This document shows, piece after piece, positions 60,341 through 64,000 of a DNA stretch of 64,000 nt. The notes beneath the pieces are model-generated. The model searched no databases. It was not told the DNA's origin and worked only from the letters and a program-made list of their open reading frames with translations. Source of the DNA: Rhodanobacter sp. OK091 (GTDB taxonomy: Bacteria; Pseudomonadota; Gammaproteobacteria; Xanthomonadales; Rhodanobacteraceae); assembly GCF_900142825.1 (NCBI RefSeq), contig NZ_FRCH01000001.1, positions 310,001 through 374,000 on the forward strand, in the 5' to 3' direction. The position numbers were made by a program, and so were the translations under genes. Each line of letters opens with the position of its first letter. The stretch's first letter is position 1.

Positions 60341-63169
60341 TCACGGCCATGTCACGACAATCCTGTTGCGGATGCTTTGACGGGGCAGCATGACGGTTGC
60401 CGTGGTGTCCCTGCTGTTCCAGCTCCACTGGCCCGCATCTTTGCCGTTGACCGAAATCGACGGCGGCTTGTCCGTGGCATGGATGCGCAGTTCGTAGGAA
60501 CGCGCCTGCACCTGGCCCTTGAACGAACCACTGGTCGGTTCGACGACGAACTGATGGGAGCCGTCGCTGCCCGTGGCATAAGTCATCGGCGTCTGCGCGT
60601 ACTGGCCCTGGGCGTAGGCGAGCGATATCCCGTCATCTTCGTAGAGGTCGAAGCTGCCCTTGCCCGATCCGTAGACATTGAGGATCACGGTGTTCAGTGG
60701 CTTGGCGTCCGAATAATCGCTTACAGCCTGTTCGGGAATGATCGACCCCGCGCGAACGAACACCGGCATATCGTCCACGGCGTAGTGCGCGGTGAAGCTG
60801 GTGCCGCCTTGATAGCGCTTGCCGTTGAAGAAATCGATCCACTGGCCGGGCGGCAGATAGACGGTGCGGTTGCCGCTTTCGTCGAGCACAGGTGCCACCA
60901 GCATGTCCTTGCCGAAGAAATATTCGTGGGGATGCTGGTAGGCCTGCTCCAGGTCCGGGTACTGCAGGTACAGCGGCCGCAGGATCGGCATCGAGTCGTT
61001 GTGCGCCTGCCAGGTGTACGTATACAGATAGGGAATCAGCTGGGTGCGCAAGGTGAAATATTTCTTCATCAGCGCGATGCCCCGGCTGCCGTAGACCCAG
61101 GGCATGCGCATGTTGCCCTCGAGCGGGTTGGCGTGGGCGCTGTGCATGCGCAGGATCGGACTGAAGGTGCCGAACTCGATCCAGCGCGCATACATGGCGA
61201 AGTCGATTTTCGCACCGTGAAACCCGCCGATATCGTTGCTGATGTACGGCACCAGCACGTTGCCACCGCGCACGGTAAAAGCGACCTCGTAGGCAAGCAC
61301 CGGCCACTCCGAATAAGCGTCGCCGGTGAAGAACGCCGGATAACGCTCGCTGCCCCAGTCGCCGTAGCGGCTGAGGATGAATCCGCGCTGCGCGACGCCC
61401 GGCTCATCGCCCTTGGGCAAGGTGTAGTCGTAGAAAACCTTGTTGGTCCACAGCTGCTTGTTCAGGCCCGGCATGTCGACCGCGCCGCCGCCGCCATCGA
61501 CCCACCAGACGTCCACGCCTTCCTGCATCAGCGGCTTGTGCAGGTTGCGCATGAAGACATCGGCCTGCTGCTGGTTCGACAGATCGAAATAGATGCGCTC
61601 CGGTGGCTTGACGTTGCGGATCGCGACCGGCCCGGCAAGCAGGCCACCACCGGCCTCGCCCGGCTCCACGCGCAGGGCGATCACATTCGTGCGGCCCGCC
61701 TTGGCATACGGCGTGATGTCGGCATAAGTCAGCCGCTGCGGCCACTGCACCTTGCTGTGCGTCACCTCCGTGCCGTTGACGAAGATCCGGTACGTCTTGC
61801 CGACCTCGCCCAGAGTGACGTACAGCGTGTCGGGAAGTTTTGCCGGCAGTCGCACCGATGTCCGGTACCACGCGACACCCCGATAAGTCTTGAAGCCCTG
61901 GTCCTGCCAGGGCAGGCCCACGCTTATCGGCTTCCAGCGCCTGTCGTCGTGATCCGCCGCGAACCAGCGGTGGTCTAGGCCTTGATCGTTCGGGTCGGCA
62001 GAAAACTTCCACCGTCCTGAAATATCCATGTCGAACGAAGGCTTCGGGGGCAGCGGCCGGCCTAGCGCCTCGAGTGCTTCCGGCGCATGGCTGTCCTTGA
62101 ACGACAAGATGCTTTCGTCGGTGTTGGCGTAGCCGGGGTGATCGTTGAGGCTGAGCTTGATGCCCTGGCTGTGCAGCCAGCGCATGAGCTGGCGGGGATG
62201 CTGTATCAGCGGGCTCCAGTCATAGCCGCCCTCCCAGCCATAGTTGTGCCAGGCGAAATCCAGCACCAGCGTGTCGAACGGAATGTGATTGTCGCGCAGC
62301 CGCGCAAGCTCCTGCTCGAGGCGCTGCTGGTCATACCGTTTGAAGGCCGGCTGCCTGGACTGCACCGAGTCCGGAAAATATTCGAAATTGAGATCGGTGA
62401 TCCAGGGGCCCAGCGTGAATCGCGGAATCATCGGCACCGGCCCGCACAACTTCGCGTACTCGTCGAGCACCTTCCGGTAATCGCGGTTGTACGTGAACAG
62501 GTACCAGTCCTGGCCGTTCGGCTGCGGCCGCGGTTCAATCCACGTTTTCCGCGCGTTCCATACCGGGGTGCCGCTGTCGTCGATGAACGCATAGCCGCTG
62601 CGGCTCAAAAGCCCGGGCTTGGCCTTGGGCAACAGCACGTCAATCCCCGGGATGATGTTGTTGATCGGGCTGTCGATATCCATCCGGCCCGGCGGCAGGT
62701 TGGCCTTGCTGATGTTATCCAGGGAATACGTCAACCCGCCCAGGTTCCGCGTATCCACGTCGCCGGGGTGCCAGTCGTGCGTGCCGTCGGCGGGATCGTT
62801 CCAGGTCACCTTGAGGTTGGATGCGGCGAACGGGCCGGACTGCAGCCGGTAACGCAAGGTCATGGCGCTGGTGGTGGCGATCAGCCAGCCGTCTTTCTGC
62901 GTCGACCGGACCTGGACCACCGGCCAGTCCCTCTTCTGCACCACTGCCGTGGGCGCATCGACGAATGCGCCGGACGCGGAGTATTCCATCCGCACCAGCG
63001 ACGGGGTGAGAAATTCGAAGCGGGCATCACCGACGACGATGGTGGGCCCAACCTCCGCGACGGCGACATCGGGCTTGCCCGGAGATCGGGCACAGGACAC
63101 CAAGCACGCCGGAACCAGTCCGACGAGCAGCCATGTCATGACGCGGCCGAGGATGCGGTGAGAATTCAT
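60341..63169 (-). CDS. GH31-family glycoside hydrolase lipoprotein with inserted carbohydrate-binding-like domain
   Basis: ATG 63169 gives a 942-residue protein with a lipobox (LVSC, Cys26). The GH31 N-terminal beta domain is followed by a TIM-barrel starting FTLGPWITDLNFEYFP. The predicted nucleophile is Asp558 in VWWVDG and the acid/base is Asp617 in TGDAYSEW, followed by SNDIGGFHG. Between about residues 385 and 525 the barrel is interrupted by a galactose-binding-like jelly-roll resembling the GH2 sugar-binding domain (DRRWKPISVGLPW, GVAWYRTSVRLP, IFVNGTEV). It probably removes alpha-linked sugars outside the cell or in the periplasm. The substrate is unknown. Confidence 0.9.
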   Translation of the reverse strand: MNSHRILGRVMTWLLVGLVPACLVSCARSPGKPDVAVAEVGPTIVVGDARFEFLTPSLVRMEYSASGAFVDAPTAVVQKRDWPVVQVRSTQKDGWLIATTSAMTLRYRLQSGPFAASNLKVTWNDPADGTHDWHPGDVDTRNLGGLTYSLDNISKANLPPGRMDIDSPINNIIPGIDVLLPKAKPGLLSRSGYAFIDDSGTPVWNARKTWIEPRPQPNGQDWYLFTYNRDYRKVLDEYAKLCGPVPMIPRFTLGPWITDLNFEYFPDSVQSRQPAFKRYDQQRLEQELARLRDNHIPFDTLVLDFAWHNYGWEGGYDWSPLIQHPRQLMRWLHSQGIKLSLNDHPGYANTDESILSFKDSHAPEALEALGRPLPPKPSFDMDISGRWKFSADPNDQGLDHRWFAADHDDRRWKPISVGLPWQDQGFKTYRGVAWYRTSVRLPAKLPDTLYVTLGEVGKTYRIFVNGTEVTHSKVQWPQRLTYADITPYAKAGRTNVIALRVEPGEAGGGLLAGPVAIRNVKPPERIYFDLSNQQQADVFMRNLHKPLMQEGVDVWWVDGGGGAVDMPGLNKQLWTNKVFYDYTLPKGDEPGVAQRGFILSRYGDWGSERYPAFFTGDAYSEWPVLAYEVAFTVRGGNVLVPYISNDIGGFHGAKIDFAMYARWIEFGTFSPILRMHSAHANPLEGNMRMPWVYGSRGIALMKKYFTLRTQLIPYLYTYTWQAHNDSMPILRPLYLQYPDLEQAYQHPHEYFFGKDMLVAPVLDESGNRTVYLPPGQWIDFFNGKRYQGGTSFTAHYAVDDMPVFVRAGSIIPEQAVSDYSDAKPLNTVILNVYGSGKGSFDLYEDDGISLAYAQGQYAQTPMTYATGSDGSHQFVVEPTSGSFKGQVQARSYELRIHATDKPPSISVNGKDAGQWSWNSRDTTATVMLPRQSIRNRIVVTWP

Positions 63170-63464
63170 TCGGATGCCCTCGTCTGACCCATCAGGAGCG
63201 ACGCATGGCTGCCGCAAAGCGCGATGTTGCGAGAAACCTGTCGCCGCTCTCGTCGCCATAACGGCGCCGGCCAAAGTTACAACAATCGTGGACCCCTCGG
63301 AAAACCCGCGATTTGGACCGTCGTCCCGGCGAAAGCCGGAATCCAGTGCCTCCGATTCATTGAAACCCGGGGGCGCTGGGTCCCAGCTTTCGCTGGGATG
63401 ACGAGCAACAGCCGGTTTTTTTAGGTTTCCTCAGGGTAGTGGCGGGTCAGGTCGTACCAGCACC
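63170..63464. other. 295-base region with REP elements, no gene
   Basis: This lies between the GH31 lipoprotein start and the end of the LytTR gene, both on the minus strand. It contains the inverted REP pair at 63322-63403 and should contain the GH31 promoter. No credible gene is seen. Confidence 0.6.
63322..63403. repeat. Inverted pair of REP-like elements
   Basis: A CGTCCCGGC-GAAA-GCCGGA hairpin at 63322 faces a TCCCAGC-TTTC-GCTGGGA hairpin ending GATGACG near 63403. The latter matches the arm at 21226-21244. The arrangement is a REP pair downstream of the LytTR gene. Confidence 0.8.
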
Positions 63465-64000
63465 CTACTCCGTCCGCTCCTCGCCCCCGGTCGTGACCAA
63501 CCGCAGAAACGTTTCGTGCTGGTAGCGGCTCATGCGCAGCTTCTGGCCGGTATCCATGGTGATGACGTGGTAGCCGTTGAACCATGGGTGGATGGCCTTG
63601 ACGCGGCGGACGTTGATGATGGCGGAGCGGTGCACCCGCGCAAACTGCTTCGGATCGAGGCGTTCGGCCAGCGCGGTCATGGTTTCGCGCAGCTCGTGCA
63701 CGCTGTCGGCCAGGTGGATCTGCACGGTGTTGCGGCTGGCCTTGATCCACACGATGTCTTGAACATCGACGAAGGTGATGTGTTCGTCGATACGCACGGG
63801 GATGCGTTCGAGGTGGTTGTCGCGCCGGCGCAGCGCGTCCAGCGCCTGCATGATCCGGGCGGAGGCCGGCCCACGCATGGCTTCGCCGGCGGCCAGCCGC
63901 GTCTTCACGCGCAGCAGCGATTCGCCGAAGCGCTCGCGACCGAAGGGCTTCACCAGATAGTCCACCGCGTTGGCCTCGAACGCCCGCACCGCGTACTGCT
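63465..64000 (-). CDS. LytTR-family response regulator (5' end outside window)
   Basis: The frame is open to the window edge. The visible N-terminal part ends a receiver domain (QYAVRAFEANAVDYLVKPFGRERFGESLLRV with the conserved Lys of the phosphorylation site). After a linker, the C-terminal LytTR DNA-binding domain reads ITFVDVQDIVWIKASRNTVQIHLADSVHELRETMTALAERL, ending FARVHRSAIINVRRVKAI. It regulates transcription from the phosphorylated form. A sensor histidine kinase gene may lie outside the window. The REP pair downstream probably ends its transcript. Confidence 0.93.
   Translation of the reverse strand, partial: QYAVRAFEANAVDYLVKPFGRERFGESLLRVKTRLAAGEAMRGPASARIMQALDALRRRDNHLERIPVRIDEHITFVDVQDIVWIKASRNTVQIHLADSVHELRETMTALAERLDPKQFARVHRSAIINVRRVKAIHPWFNGYHVITMDTGQKLRMSRYQHETFLRLVTTGGEERTE

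Noticed and set aside
1..64000. CRISPR arrays, tRNA or rRNA genes, insertion sequences, prophage or integrative element
   Set aside because: No spaced direct repeats, clover-leaf sequences, transposase or integrase genes were recognised; the repeats present are short REP-like hairpins.

Overview
The window is a high-GC chromosomal segment with dense, short-spaced genes on both strands. It holds no tRNA or rRNA gene, insertion sequence, prophage or CRISPR array. Many proteins carry Sec, Tat or lipoprotein signals of Gram-negative type. Gene content (CocE-type hydrolase, M14 and GCPII-like secreted peptidases, GH31, OhrR/Ohr, a B3-type metallo-beta-lactamase, short REP-like palindromes near gene ends) suggests a soil or plant-associated gammaproteobacterium of the Xanthomonadales, probably Rhodanobacteraceae (Rhodanobacter/Dyella/Luteibacter type). 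The taxonomic placement is inference.

The most interesting content is a pair of paralogous three-gene cassettes about 37 kb apart in opposite orientation: cassette A at 9248-6051 (minus) and cassette B at 46762-49759 (plus). Each has the same order: (1) a tetrapyrrole-methylase-fold methyltransferase that closely resembles the catalytic domain of borosin backbone alpha-N-methyltransferases (OphMA/SonM type) and keeps its catalytic Tyr/Arg/Tyr spacing; (2) a small protein of about 100 residues with a shared N-terminal helical domain, a short hydrophobic stretch ending in Phe-Pro-Gly or Val-Pro-Gly, and a highly acidic tail, i.e. the layout of a split-borosin RiPP precursor; (3) a large membrane diguanylate cyclase with an N-terminal signal, TPR-like sensor region, coiled coil, one membrane segment and a GGEEF domain with an intact RxxD inhibitory site. 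I read these as split borosin loci hard-wired to c-di-GMP signalling. Cassette A also lies directly behind an NfeD/slipin membrane pair.

Layout: 0-6 kb, secreted peptidases and an EreA/ChaN-like protein. 6-11.5 kb, cassette A plus slipin/NfeD. 11.7-17.2 kb, TetR-controlled metallo-hydrolase, cupin, ThpR, DUF3014 protein, methyltransferase, glycine-zipper protein. 17.2-21.2 kb, YadGH-like ABC exporter and CocE hydrolase. 21.5-29 kb, lipocalin, PLD lipoprotein, OhrR/Ohr peroxide module, Fur-boxed PepSY protein, YjdM, 2H phosphoesterase, DksA-like protein, GGDEF cyclase. 29.3-43.6 kb, amino-acid permease, FUSC protein, outer-membrane barrel, MocR regulator, Lrp/threonine-dehydratase pair, three GST-like proteins, DUF899, ArsR/SDR pair, YciI, MFS exporter. 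43.8-50.2 kb, MsrB/MsrA, methyltransferase, HhH protein and cassette B. 50.3-64 kb, MarR-GNAT fusion, peroxiredoxin, B3 lactamase-fold protein, LysR/lipocalin-like pair, AraC, Tat-exported DUF1501 protein, SGNH hydrolase, GH31 lipoprotein, LytTR regulator.

The first and last genes run off the window. No gene is clearly broken by frameshift.
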